A stretch of 44,371 nucleotides of DNA from Loigolactobacillus bifermentans DSM 20003. Lineage in GTDB: Bacteria > Bacillota > Bacilli > Lactobacillales > Lactobacillaceae. The notes under the pieces are model-generated. The model had not been told where the DNA came from and ran no database searches. It saw only the letters and a list, made by a program, of their open reading frames with translations. Shown here piece after piece: positions 31,251-39,753 of this stretch (the first letter of the stretch is position 1; each line of letters opens with the position of its first letter). The DNA is taken from the NCBI RefSeq assembly GCF_001434575.1, contig NZ_AZDA01000033.1:1-44371 (forward strand), in the 5' to 3' direction. The translations under genes were made by a program, and so were the position numbers.

Positions 31251-32489
31251 ATGACAGAACGTGTTGTTGTCACGGGGATGGGGACAGTTTCTCCATTAGG
31301 CAATGATGTTGCCAGTACCATGACTCAAATTCAAGCAGGTGAAGTCGGCTTTGCACCGATCACAAAATTCGATGCAACTGAAACAGGCATTACCTTAGCT
31401 GGCGAAGTGAAGGATTTTGATGCAACTAAACGGCTCGAAAAACGCACTAGCAAGCGAATGGATCTTTTTTCACAATACGCATTGTATAGTGCCATTGAAG
31501 CAGCTGAACAAGCCGGTTTAACCGCTAAAACAGTTGCTCCTGAGCGCTTAGGCGTGATTTTAGGCTCTGGGATCGGTGGGTTAACGACCATTGAGGCGCA
31601 AGTTACAAAAATGAATGCCAAAGGGCCACAGCGGGTGTCGCCATTGTTTGTACCACAATCCATTGTGAATATGGCGGCCGGTAATGTGGCCTTATACTTT
31701 AAAGCCAAAAATACGTGTCAGGCGGTGGTAACAGCCTGCGCCTCCGGAACCAACGCCATTGGCAATGCCTTTCGTGAAATTCGTGCTGGTCGGGCTGACA
31801 TGATGATCACAGGGGGCTGTGAAGCATCTGTGAACCAAATCGGGATTGCCGGTTTTGCGGCGTTATCCGCCTTGTCGGCGGCCACTGATCCAGCGGTGGC
31901 ATCCATTCCGTTTGATGAAAAACGGCAAGGCTTCGTCATGGGAGAAGGCGCCGGAACGTTGATTTTAGAAAGTCTCAGTCACGCCCAAGCACGTGGCGCA
32001 AAAATTTATGGTGAGATTACTGGGTACGGTAGTACTTGTGATGCGTTCCATATGACTGCTCCTGATCCAGATGGGACTCAGGCCGCGCGGGCCATGGCAT
32101 TAGCCGTTGAGGAAGCCGGCTGGCAACCAGACGAGGTTGACTACATTAATGCCCATGGTACCAGTACGGCTGCCAATGACAGTGCTGAAGCGCAAGCAAT
32201 CGTGGCCGTTTTTGGTAATCGTCCCGATCTACTTGTTAGCAGTACCAAAAGTATGACGGGCCATTTATTAGGTGCCGCAGGGGCTTTGGAAGCTGTGATC
32301 ACGTTAGCCGCACTAACGGATCATCAATTACCAGTCAATGTAGGCGTGGCACAGCAAGATCCAGCCTGCCCGGTGCACTTGGTGAATCAAGATAACACGG
32401 CCTCAACGGCAACGAAGGCCATTAGCAATTCATTTGGCTTTGGTGGTCACAATGCTGTTTTAGCCTTACAAACATGGGGTGAAGCATAA
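31251..32489 (+). CDS. fabF: Beta-ketoacyl-ACP synthase II
   Basis: The 412-residue condensing enzyme elongates acyl-ACP with malonyl-ACP. The catalytic Cys is in VVTACASGTNAIG (about residue 163) and the two His in NAHGTSTAANDS and KSMTGHLLGAAG. GFGGHNAVL is the C-terminal gatekeeper region. Its ribosome binding site is the terminal AGGAGG of the repeat array. accB begins 2 nt after the stop. Confidence 0.97.
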   Translation: MTERVVVTGMGTVSPLGNDVASTMTQIQAGEVGFAPITKFDATETGITLAGEVKDFDATKRLEKRTSKRMDLFSQYALYSAIEAAEQAGLTAKTVAPERLGVILGSGIGGLTTIEAQVTKMNAKGPQRVSPLFVPQSIVNMAAGNVALYFKAKNTCQAVVTACASGTNAIGNAFREIRAGRADMMITGGCEASVNQIGIAGFAALSALSAATDPAVASIPFDEKRQGFVMGEGAGTLILESLSHAQARGAKIYGEITGYGSTCDAFHMTAPDPDGTQAARAMALAVEEAGWQPDEVDYINAHGTSTAANDSAEAQAIVAVFGNRPDLLVSSTKSMTGHLLGAAGALEAVITLAALTDHQLPVNVGVAQQDPACPVHLVNQDNTASTATKAISNSFGFGGHNAVLALQTWGEA

Positions 32490-32491
32490 AA

Positions 32492-32962
32492 ATGGAATTA
32501 AAAGAAATTCAGGCATTATTAAAGCAATTTGATGAAAGCTCCGTGCGTGAGTTTCATTTACGGACCGGTGAGACAGAATTGCAGTTTAGTAAAAATAAAG
32601 TGCAACAGCAACTGCCAACCGAAACCAGCACTGCCGCTGTGTCAACGCCACCTGCAGCTGCACCAGCTGCCACTGAAACCACACCGGCACCTGAAAAGCC
32701 GGCACAACCGGGGCAAATGATCAAGGCACCATTGGTGGGAATTGTGCATTTACAATCTCGCCCTGAAGCCCCAGTGTATAAGCAAGTTGGTGATACGGTT
32801 CAGGTCGGTGAAGTTATTTGCCTGATCGAAGCCATGAAAATGATGAACGAAATTAAAAGTGATGTGAGTGGTGTGATCACAGCGGTACTGGTGGACAATG
32901 ACTCCTTAGTCGATTTCCATCAACCGTTGTTTGAAGTTGGCACTGCTGAAAGTGAGGCTTAG
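32492..32962 (+). CDS. accB: Biotin carboxyl carrier protein of acetyl-CoA carboxylase
   Basis: The 156-residue protein has an N-terminal helical part and an Ala/Pro/Thr-rich linker (about residues 45-78). A biotinyl domain with the biotin-attachment motif [10 protein letters not shown] (Lys near residue 115) follows. It carries carboxybiotin between AccC and AccA-AccD. It is separated from fabF by 2 nt and from fabZ by 1 nt, so it is likely coupled to both. Confidence 0.96.
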   Translation: MELKEIQALLKQFDESSVREFHLRTGETELQFSKNKVQQQLPTETSTAAVSTPPAAAPAATETTPAPEKPAQPGQMIKAPLVGIVHLQSRPEAPVYKQVGDTVQVGEVICLIEAMKMMNEIKSDVSGVITAVLVDNDSLVDFHQPLFEVGTAESEA

Positions 32963-32963
32963 C

Positions 32964-33386
32964 ATGTTAGATATTCAAGAGATTCAAAAAATTTTACCCC
33001 ATCGTTATCCCTTTTTATTAATTGATAAGGTTCTAACGGTGACGCCTGGTGAAAGTGTTGTGGCTCAAAAAAATGTCACGATCAATGAACCTTTTTTCCA
33101 AGGCCATTTTCCAGGTAATCCTGTCATGCCAGGGGTTTTACAATTAGAGGCCATGGCCCAAGCCGGCGCCGTTGCCATTTTAACGTTGCCAGAATTTAAA
33201 GGCAAAGTCGCCTATTTTGGTGGCATTAAAAAAGCCAAATTCCGGCAAATTGTGCGCCCAGGGGACGTGTTAAAAATTGAGGTTGAATTGACGAAACTAC
33301 GTGATCAAATTGGTAGCGGTCAAGGTACGATCAAGGTGGATGACAAGGTTGTTTGTTCAGCTGAGTTTGTGTTTGCCATTCATTAA
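32964..33386 (+). CDS. fabZ: 3-hydroxyacyl-ACP dehydratase FabZ (canonical copy)
   Basis: The 140-residue hotdog-fold dehydratase has intact active-site motifs: [26 protein letters not shown] (catalytic His) and [10 protein letters not shown] (catalytic Glu). It removes water from 3-hydroxyacyl-ACP. This copy, unlike the one at 26023, should be fully active. ATG 32964, 1 nt after the accB stop, gives the standard N-terminus [17 protein letters not shown]. The second repeat array within the operon starts 19 nt after its stop. Confidence 0.96.
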   Translation: MLDIQEIQKILPHRYPFLLIDKVLTVTPGESVVAQKNVTINEPFFQGHFPGNPVMPGVLQLEAMAQAGAVAILTLPEFKGKVAYFGGIKKAKFRQIVRPGDVLKIEVELTKLRDQIGSGQGTIKVDDKVVCSAEFVFAIH

Positions 33387-33405
33387 ATAGTAGAAAAAGA
33401 TATTG

Positions 33406-33804
33406 AGGAGGCGCCATGCGTCCTGCGGGGTGAACTATCCCCACAAGACTGGACAGCATCCGAGAATCAGATTTTTACGATAGTAAAATAGACATTAAAG
33501 AATTGAGGAGGCGCCATGTTTCTGGCGTGATGGTTTTCGTCCGCCAGACTGGACAACCAGCGAAAATAAGACCTTTGCGATAGCAAAGATACACAAGCGT
33601 ATTTAGCTGGTGCCATGTGTCCTGCGGGGTGAACTGACCCCACAAGACTGGACAGCATCCGAGAATTAGATTTTGCGACAGCAAAATAGACATTAAAGCT
33701 GAGGAGGCGCCATGCGTCCTGCGGGGTGAACTGACCCCACAAGACTGGACAGCATCCGAAAATTAGATTTTGCGACAGCAAAATAAACATTAAAGCTGAG
33801 GAGG
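33406..33804 (+). repeat. Tandem structured element array 3 (4 units) between fabZ and accC
   Basis: Units begin at 33406, 33506, 33605 and 33702, and the final AGGAGG (33799-33804) is the accC ribosome binding site. H1: units 1, 3 and 4 pair GTCCTGC/ACAAGAC with inner GGGG/CCCC (GGGGT/ACCCC in units 3 and 4). Unit 2 has a perfect TCTGGCG/CGCCAGA plus GATG/CGTC. H2: TTTTAC-GATA-GTAAAA (unit 1), CTTTGC-GATA-GCAAAG (unit 2) and TTTTGC-GACA-GCAAAA (units 3 and 4). Between units 2 and 3 the usual CCTCC...GGAGG is replaced by ACCAGC (33556-33561) and GCTGGT (33606-33611), a matched change on both sides. Confidence 0.9.
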
Positions 33805-33805
33805 C
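33752..33805 (+). promoter_or_regulatory. Anti-SD / SD pair controlling the accC start
   Basis: GCATCC (33752-33757) pairs at 5 of 6 positions with GGAGGC (33800-33805), overlapping the accC ribosome binding site. accC starts with TTG 9 nt after AGGAGG. Confidence 0.45.
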
Positions 33806-33813
33806 GTGGCCGT

Positions 33814-35187
33814 TTGTTTCAAAAAGTACTAGTCGCCAATCGCGGTGAAATCGCGGTCCGCGTTTTACGAACCTTAAAAGAAATGGGAATTGCCAGTGTG
33901 GCGATTTATTCAGAAGCGGATCAAGAGAGCTTACACGTACAGCTAGCCGATGAGGCGATTTGCGTGGGCAGTGGGCCGGCGCAAGATTCTTATTTAAATC
34001 GCGAAAATATTTTAAGTGCAGCCATTTTAACTGGGTCAGAAGCCATTTACCCAGGGTTTGGTTTTTTGGCAGAAGACGCACAGTTTGCCGAAATGTGTGC
34101 TGCGTGTCAAATCGTCTTTATTGGTCCAAGCGCCGAAAATATTGCCTTAATGGGTGATAAAGCACGGGCGCGGCAGTTTATGCAGCAGGCCAAGGTACCG
34201 GTGATTCCAGGCAGTGATGGCTTTTTAGAAAGTTTGGCGCAAGCCGAAAAAGTCGCCGCAACCATTGGCTATCCCATTTTATTAAAGGCCGCTGCTGGCG
34301 GCGGTGGCCGGGGCATTCGGCGGTTAGAAAATGCTGACGATTTGCGCACCCATTTTGCAGCGACCCAACAAGAAGCGCAAACCGCGTTTGGGGATGGCCG
34401 CATGTATTTGGAAAAAATTATTGCGCCCGCTAAGCACATTGAATTACAGGTGATCCGCGACCAACAAGGTCATACCGTGGTCTTTCCTGAGCGGGATTGT
34501 TCTGCGCAACGACACCATCAAAAGTTGCTGGAGGAAAGTCCTTGTGTGCTGATTTCAGCGGACCAGCGGGCCCATTTAATGGCATTGGTCAAACAAGCTG
34601 CAGAGGCGTTGCATTATGTAAACACGGGGACCATTGAGTTTCTGATGGATCAAAAGCAACAGTTTTATTTCATGGAAATGAATACCCGGATTCAGGTGGA
34701 ACATCCGATTACGGAAATGGTGGCGCAAGTCGACTTGATCAAGGCGCAATTAACTGTGGCCATGGGGCAGCCTTTGCCTTGGGAACAGGCTGCGATTCAG
34801 ATTCACGGCCATGCCATTGAATGCCGCATTAACGCAGAAGACCCAACGCAGGACTTTTTGCCAGTGGCCGGTAAAATTGACTATTTGTACTGGCCAGTAG
34901 GTGGTGTTGGTGTTCGAATCGACAGCGGTATTTATGCCGGTAGTGTGGTACCACCATTTTATGATGCCATGTTAGCCAAGTTGATCACCTTTGCTCCAGA
35001 TCGGAATGCAACCATTGCGAAAATGCAGCGGTTGTTACAAGAAACCATTATTCGTGGGGTACCGACTAACTGCGAATTTGAAGCAGCCTTGCTGGAAGAT
35101 CCCACCTTTTTGAAAGGGGAACTCACCACTATGTCTGTGAATCAAACGGTTTTGCCGGATTGGTTAGCTACAAAGGAGGCGGATTAA
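33814..35187 (+). CDS. accC: Biotin carboxylase subunit of acetyl-CoA carboxylase
   Basis: The 457-residue ATP-grasp enzyme carboxylates biotin on AccB. Landmarks are VLVANRGEIAVRVLRTL at the N-terminus, the glycine-rich loop KAAAGGGGRGIR, ERDCSAQRHHQKLLEESP, FMEMNTRIQVEHPITEM (metal and bicarbonate site) and ECRINAEDP. The start codon is TTG, with the first residues FQKVLVANRGEIA at the usual family N-terminus. Combined with a possible sequestered ribosome binding site, this suggests limited or regulated initiation. Confidence 0.96.
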   Translation: MFQKVLVANRGEIAVRVLRTLKEMGIASVAIYSEADQESLHVQLADEAICVGSGPAQDSYLNRENILSAAILTGSEAIYPGFGFLAEDAQFAEMCAACQIVFIGPSAENIALMGDKARARQFMQQAKVPVIPGSDGFLESLAQAEKVAATIGYPILLKAAAGGGGRGIRRLENADDLRTHFAATQQEAQTAFGDGRMYLEKIIAPAKHIELQVIRDQQGHTVVFPERDCSAQRHHQKLLEESPCVLISADQRAHLMALVKQAAEALHYVNTGTIEFLMDQKQQFYFMEMNTRIQVEHPITEMVAQVDLIKAQLTVAMGQPLPWEQAAIQIHGHAIECRINAEDPTQDFLPVAGKIDYLYWPVGGVGVRIDSGIYAGSVVPPFYDAMLAKLITFAPDRNATIAKMQRLLQETIIRGVPTNCEFEAALLEDPTFLKGELTTMSVNQTVLPDWLATKEAD

Positions 35188-35188
35188 C

Positions 35189-36043
35189 ATGCGCTTATTC
35201 AATAAGCGGCATTACATTCATTTACCAGCGGCTCCGGCGGAACTGAAACAGCGGCAAAGTCAGGTGCCCGATGGCCTTTGGCAACGGTGCCCTTATTGTC
35301 ATGAATCGGTGTATTATCGCGACTTAGGCGCTTTTAAAGTGTGTCCTAATTGTCAATATGGGTTCCGTTTAACCGCACAACAACGACTTGATCAGTTGAC
35401 CCATCAATTTCAGCCTTGGGATACGGGCTTAACGGCCCAAGATCCGCTCCACTTTCCTGGTTATCAGACAAAGCTAGCACAAGTCCAACACAAAACTGGT
35501 TTGCAAGAAAGTGTTGTCACCGGTAAAGCACGCCTAGGCCATTATCCGGTGGCATTAGGTGTGATGGACACGCATTTTTTCATGGGCAGTCTAGGCAGTG
35601 CCACCGGTGAGAAAATCACGCGTTTGTTTGAAAAGGCTACGGCACAGCGGCTGCCAGTGATTTTATTGACGGCTTCTGGCGGCGCGCGCATGCAAGAGGG
35701 CATTCATTCGTTGATGCAAATGGCCAAGGTCAGTCAAGCTGTGGCAGCGCATCATGCGGCTGGTTTGCTTTACATTGTGGTGCTAACCGATCCAACCACT
35801 GGTGGTGTGACGGCGAGTTTTGCCATGGAAGGTGATCTGATTTTGGCTGAGCCACATGCCTTGGTTGGTTTTGCCGGACAGCGGGTTGTTGCGCAAACCA
35901 CGCAGCAGCCGTTACCATCAGATTTTCAACGGGCCGAAACAGTGTTACAAACAGGCTTTATTGATCGAATTGTCCCGCGGCCGCAGTTGGCGCAAACCTT
36001 GCGCCAGTTGTTGGCTTGGCATCAACCAAAGGTAGGTGAGTAG
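35189..36043 (+). CDS. accD: Acetyl-CoA carboxylase carboxyltransferase subunit beta
   Basis: The 284-residue crotonase-fold subunit has the N-terminal four-Cys zinc ribbon (CPYCHESVYY...VCPNCQYG, about residues 31-54). LTASGGARMQEG, the oxyanion-hole region, TTGGVTASFAMEGD and GFAGQRVV follow. With AccA it transfers the carboxyl group from biotin to acetyl-CoA, forming malonyl-CoA. It starts 1 nt after the accC stop, with GGAGG shortly before. Confidence 0.96.
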   Translation: MRLFNKRHYIHLPAAPAELKQRQSQVPDGLWQRCPYCHESVYYRDLGAFKVCPNCQYGFRLTAQQRLDQLTHQFQPWDTGLTAQDPLHFPGYQTKLAQVQHKTGLQESVVTGKARLGHYPVALGVMDTHFFMGSLGSATGEKITRLFEKATAQRLPVILLTASGGARMQEGIHSLMQMAKVSQAVAAHHAAGLLYIVVLTDPTTGGVTASFAMEGDLILAEPHALVGFAGQRVVAQTTQQPLPSDFQRAETVLQTGFIDRIVPRPQLAQTLRQLLAWHQPKVGE

Positions 36044-36044
36044 C

Positions 36045-36821
36045 ATGGCAGCGTTAAAACGCTCTGCACAAACAGTCGTCCAAGCAGCGCGCTCCGATAA
36101 AAAAATCACCACACAGGCGCTGCTAGCTGGTTTATTCCCAGATCTGATGGAATTATTTGGCGATCGTTTAAGTGGGGATGATCCAGCCTTGCGTGGCGGG
36201 ATTGCAACATTTGGACACCAACCAGTGACGGTGCTAAGCACTGATAAAGGTTCTGATTTAGAGAGCAAGATTGCGACTCATTTTGGCAGTCCAACGCCGA
36301 CAGGTTATCGGAAAGCCTTGCGCTTAATGGAACAGGCGGCTAAATTTAACCGGCCGATCATTAGTTTGATCAATACCCCTGGTGCTTATCCAGGACAAAG
36401 TGCTGAAGAACAAGGACAAGGCGCTGCGATTGCGGCCGACTTATTGAAAGCCAGCCAATTACCGGTGCCGATGATCAGTTTGATCTTCGGCGAAGGTGGC
36501 AGTGGAGGCGCCTTGGCCTTGGCTTGTGGCGACCGTGTTTGGATGCTTCAAAATAGCTTTTACGCCATTTTGTCACCAGAAGGGTTTGCCAGTATTTTAT
36601 GGAAAGACGCTAAAAAATCTGGGCAGGCGGCTAAAGTCATGCAACTGCTACCAGAGCAATTATTAGCACAAGGCATCATTGAAAAAATCGTGCCTGAAAA
36701 ACAGCCAGCAACCTTAATCGAGACGTTGCGGGAACAGTTGCTGGCAGAAATTGCGCGCTTACAGCAATTAACACCAACTGAATTATTGGTCCAACGCCAA
36801 GCGCGTTTTCGAAAGTTTTAA
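36045..36821 (+). CDS. accA: Acetyl-CoA carboxylase carboxyltransferase subunit alpha
   Basis: The 258-residue crotonase-fold partner of AccD has LFGDRLSGDDPA, TPGAYPGQSAEEQGQG (biotin/oxyanion region), IFGEGGSGGALALACGDRVWM and ILSPEGFASILWKD. It is the short form usual in Lactobacillales. I chose ATG 36045, 1 nt after the accD stop, over the overlapping GTG 36036. It is the last gene of the FAS-II operon; a terminator follows and there is no fabI. Confidence 0.96.
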   Translation: MAALKRSAQTVVQAARSDKKITTQALLAGLFPDLMELFGDRLSGDDPALRGGIATFGHQPVTVLSTDKGSDLESKIATHFGSPTPTGYRKALRLMEQAAKFNRPIISLINTPGAYPGQSAEEQGQGAAIAADLLKASQLPVPMISLIFGEGGSGGALALACGDRVWMLQNSFYAILSPEGFASILWKDAKKSGQAAKVMQLLPEQLLAQGIIEKIVPEKQPATLIETLREQLLAEIARLQQLTPTELLVQRQARFRKF

Positions 36822-36825
36822 ATGA

Positions 36826-36850
36826 AGTCACCTTTTAAGGTGGCTTTTTT
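36826..36850 (+). terminator. Terminator of the FAS-II operon
   Basis: AGTCACCTT pairs with AAGGTGGCT (one G-T pair) and is followed by a T-run, 5 nt after accA. Confidence 0.85.
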
Positions 36851-36944
36851 GGATTGTTTGTGGTGATTAAAGGCCTAAATAAGTGGTTTCGTAACCCAAT
36901 AACCTGTCTTGACATGCTATTTAGCCACTTTTTAGTTGAAACGC

Positions 36945-36974
36945 TTGTTTTTGATAAGTGCTTTCCATTATACT
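36945..36974 (+). promoter_or_regulatory. Putative promoter upstream of the leader ORF and EAL gene
   Basis: TTGTTT (36945-36950) and TATACT (36969-36974) are 18 bp apart. About 200 nt of leader separates it from the EAL gene. Confidence 0.45.
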
Positions 36975-37030
36975 AACCAGGAATAGCCGAAAGTGACTGC
37001 TATCATGTTGCAAAAGAAGGGATGATCGTC

Positions 37031-37147
37031 ATGGTTTTAGCGACCATGCGCTTCAGAAATGATGTGCGCCAATCTAACAAAACATTGTCCTTGCTACGCC
37101 GTGCAATCGATACGCCGCCCGATTTGGTTCAGGTCATAACGGACTGA
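37031..37147 (+). CDS. Candidate 38-residue leader ORF upstream of the EAL gene
   Basis: AGAAGGG (37015-37021) lies 9 nt before ATG 37031; a second in-frame ATG at 37022 is too close. The product is basic with no hydrophobic stretch (MVLATMRFRNDVRQSNK at the start) and matches nothing I know. Its stop codon lies inside the 3' arm of a 13-bp perfect hairpin, 21 nt before the EAL start. It may be a regulatory leader; expression is unproven. Confidence 0.35.
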   Translation: MVLATMRFRNDVRQSNKTLSLLRRAIDTPPDLVQVITD

Positions 37148-37156
37148 ACCAAATCG
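37120..37156 (+). other. 13-bp perfect hairpin before the EAL gene
   Basis: CGATTTGGTTCAG (37120-37132) pairs with CTGAACCAAATCG (37144-37156) around an 11-nt loop. No T-run follows. The 3' arm ends at the edge of the EAL ribosome binding site (AAAGGA, 37157-37162). Confidence 0.75.
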
Positions 37157-37168
37157 AAAGGACGGTTG

Positions 37169-37825
37169 ATGATGGAGAAGCATATTTTTTTTGCGCAACC
37201 AATTGTGGACATCAATACTGGAAAAACACTGAAAAATGAATTGTTATTACGGGTGAGCCACCAAGATGATTGGCATTTACCAGATCATTTTAATATTTCG
37301 TTGGATCTACAGTCGAAATTAATGAATGAGGCTTTGCAGAAGCTAGACGTTAAAAATATTGATTTAAACTTAACCGGGCCGCAGTTTGCGGATGAAGGTT
37401 TCCTGGCAGGTTTAACGTTGTTTAAACAAAATAATGATATTTTAGAATCACTGACCATTGAATTAACCGTTGCGCCTGATCTGGATACATTGAAAGCAGT
37501 CGGGCAACAATATCGTAAAGTGGGCATTCGTTTGGTGATCGATGATGTCGGGTCGGATAATCGCCTGTCAGAAGTGATTGATCTGTTGCCCTACGTGGAT
37601 GGGATTAAATTTGCCATTCAAAACCTCCGTGCAACCGGTGATGTTCAGGCAATGGCAATTCGAATCCAACACTGGAAAAAATTGGCAGACCAACATCAGC
37701 TGACGTTTACGCTGGAAGGTATTGAAACGGCACATGACATTGCGTTGGCTAAAAAGTTAGGTATTATTTTAGGGCAGGGCTACCATTATGGTAAACCGCA
37801 GCAGCCTGGAGCAAACGTCTGTTAG
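37169..37825 (+). CDS. Stand-alone EAL-domain protein (c-di-GMP phosphodiesterase or receptor)
   Basis: The 218-residue cytosolic protein is a single EAL domain. The name-giving motif is ELLLR (E-x-L-x-R kept). Other catalytic-type residues are in LNLTGPQF (Asn), IELTVAP (Glu), IDDVGSDN (Asp-Asp), IKFAIQN (Lys), LEGIET (Glu) and GQGYHYGKP (Gln). Loop 6, usually DDFGTG, reads DDVGSD, so activity may be changed. It closely resembles the EAL domain of the next gene, suggesting duplication. AAAGGA at 37157-37162 supports ATG 37169 (or 37172). It has its own terminator. Confidence 0.88.
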   Translation: MMEKHIFFAQPIVDINTGKTLKNELLLRVSHQDDWHLPDHFNISLDLQSKLMNEALQKLDVKNIDLNLTGPQFADEGFLAGLTLFKQNNDILESLTIELTVAPDLDTLKAVGQQYRKVGIRLVIDDVGSDNRLSEVIDLLPYVDGIKFAIQNLRATGDVQAMAIRIQHWKKLADQHQLTFTLEGIETAHDIALAKKLGIILGQGYHYGKPQQPGANVC

Positions 37826-37854
37826 GTCGTTACTGACCTAAGGGCGTTTTTTTT
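37813..37854 (+). terminator. Terminator after the EAL gene
   Basis: TTAGGTC pairs with GACCTAA, with outer AAACG/CGTTT, followed by eight T. The stem overlaps the stop codon. Confidence 0.8.
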
Positions 37855-37942
37855 AATGTAATCCTTGTGGAATTTTCAATAAGGACCTTTATGAAAATGT
37901 TATACTATTTACAATTAAAAATGAAAAAACGAGGGAAACAGC

Positions 37943-39742
37943 ATGGGGAATTATAATTGGGGCAGTTGGTTGATCGAGTCTGTGATCGCCATCTTCTTTA
38001 TTTCAGGCTTTGTGGTCTTTTATCACCAAGAATGGTTGCCATTATTGGGACGGCGAGATTATTCGCCGCGCATGAAACAACGCATGACCCATGTGGGCAT
38101 GACGGCTTTTATTTTCCTAATGGCGATTTTCTTTCAAGCGGCTGCGTGGTTGGACCCGATCAATAGTCTGACCTATTTGAATTTCAGCCTATACGTGCTG
38201 ATTATTCCATTAATGGACAACCAAGTTTTTCAATTAGAATTTTGGGTACGGGCCGCAGGTTTAGTGCTGTTTTGGGTTTACAACGATTTGGTCTTAGGCT
38301 GGTGGTTTGCCCTCTCCCTAGTGAGCTTATTGCTGATCTTAATTGTGATCAATCGCTGGGGTGATCAGATTCGTGATCGGGCTTTCGCTGATCTAGGGAT
38401 GTCGTTTTGGATCGGGATCACTTTTTGGATGACGCAAACGCAACTGGTACATTCGTATCTGGTTATGGGCATCGCCATGTTCTTCTTGATGAACGTGTTT
38501 AACTTCTTTTATTGGACCGCTGCACGGCGTAGTGAGGCTGAGCATACGGAACTGGTGAAACAGGTGAATGTGGACGCCTTAACGCGGGTGAAAAACTTCT
38601 CGGCTTTTCAGCGTGACGGCCGGCAACTGATGCTACAATCGATCGAACCGGTGACCTTGGTGATGTTTGACATTGATCATTTTAAACAAGTCAATGATCG
38701 TTATGGCCATACAGCAGGTAACTTTATCCTGTCAGAAGTGGCACGTAGTATTCAACAAATCTTAGCAGATAGTCCGTTAACCAACTATGAGTTTTATCGC
38801 ACAGGTGGTGAAGAATTCAATATTATTTTTGCCCAACGCCAAACCGCAGATGTGTTGGATTTAGTGGTGGACTTTTGGCGCCAGATTCGGGAACACAATT
38901 TTAAATTTGAAGAATTTGATATTAGTATTACCTTATCGGTAGGCGTCACGCAGCGCCAAGCCAGTGATACCACCTTTGCCATGCTGTACAAACGGGCGGA
39001 TGATAACCTGTACCATTCGAAGCAAAATGGGCGGAACACGATTACGGTAGAAGGCGAGATCTACCGGTCTAATCATCGCCATGATGTGGCGCTGACCTAC
39101 CGTTTCTTTAACCAACCCATCGTCGATGTGGCGACACAAAAGCCGATTCGTAATGAATTATTGTTGCGCATGTACCATCCCCGGTTTAAACAGTGGCAAT
39201 TGCCACGAATTTTTGAGATCTCTGCGGATACACAAATTGAACTGCTCAAAACAGTCTTGCCACAATTGGAAGTCAAGCGCGTGAGCATTAATCTCACTGC
39301 GCGACAATTTGCCAACAAGGTGACGGCGCGACGGTTAACAGCCTATTTCCAACATGAAACCAGTTTACAGGAAATGGTTGTTGAGGTGACGGAAGTGCCG
39401 ACGCCAGATGTGATGCACCAGATCAGCCCAATCTACCATGCAGGTGGGGTGAAGATCGCCATTGATGATGTGGAGTCCGATAATGGCTTTGAAGTGGTGG
39501 TGCCGTTACTGGCGGATGTTGATATGCTAAAATTTGCGCTTCAAAATTTAGCCTTTGAAAAAGAACAGGCGCAAGTTTGGGAGCAAGCGGCGTTTTGGTA
39601 TGACTTGGCCCAACAACATCAATTGGCTTTTGTCTTGGAAGGCGTGGAAAATGGCGCTGATTTAGCGCTGGCCAAACAATTAGGCATTACACAAGCGCAA
39701 GGCTACTATTATGGTCGGCCGATTTTGCCGGCGTTGGATTAG
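37943..39742 (+). CDS. Membrane GGDEF-EAL protein (c-di-GMP metabolism)
   Basis: The 599-residue protein has about six N-terminal transmembrane helices (residues 8-195). A diguanylate cyclase domain follows, with FDIDHFKQVNDRYGHTAGN and RTGGEEFNIIF (active GGEEF). No R-x-x-D product-inhibition site is visible before the motif. A C-terminal EAL domain (about residues 380-598) has NELLLRMY, INLTARQF, EVTEVP, IDDVESDN, LKFALQN, VLEGVEN and QGYYYGRP. The E/N/E/DD/K/E/Q set is present, but loop 6 is DDVESD instead of DDFGTG. It may be bifunctional or mainly a cyclase. The stop is 11 nt before the next gene. Confidence 0.92.
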   Translation: MGNYNWGSWLIESVIAIFFISGFVVFYHQEWLPLLGRRDYSPRMKQRMTHVGMTAFIFLMAIFFQAAAWLDPINSLTYLNFSLYVLIIPLMDNQVFQLEFWVRAAGLVLFWVYNDLVLGWWFALSLVSLLLILIVINRWGDQIRDRAFADLGMSFWIGITFWMTQTQLVHSYLVMGIAMFFLMNVFNFFYWTAARRSEAEHTELVKQVNVDALTRVKNFSAFQRDGRQLMLQSIEPVTLVMFDIDHFKQVNDRYGHTAGNFILSEVARSIQQILADSPLTNYEFYRTGGEEFNIIFAQRQTADVLDLVVDFWRQIREHNFKFEEFDISITLSVGVTQRQASDTTFAMLYKRADDNLYHSKQNGRNTITVEGEIYRSNHRHDVALTYRFFNQPIVDVATQKPIRNELLLRMYHPRFKQWQLPRIFEISADTQIELLKTVLPQLEVKRVSINLTARQFANKVTARRLTAYFQHETSLQEMVVEVTEVPTPDVMHQISPIYHAGGVKIAIDDVESDNGFEVVVPLLADVDMLKFALQNLAFEKEQAQVWEQAAFWYDLAQQHQLAFVLEGVENGADLALAKQLGITQAQGYYYGRPILPALD

Positions 39743-39753
39743 TGGGGGCTGTC

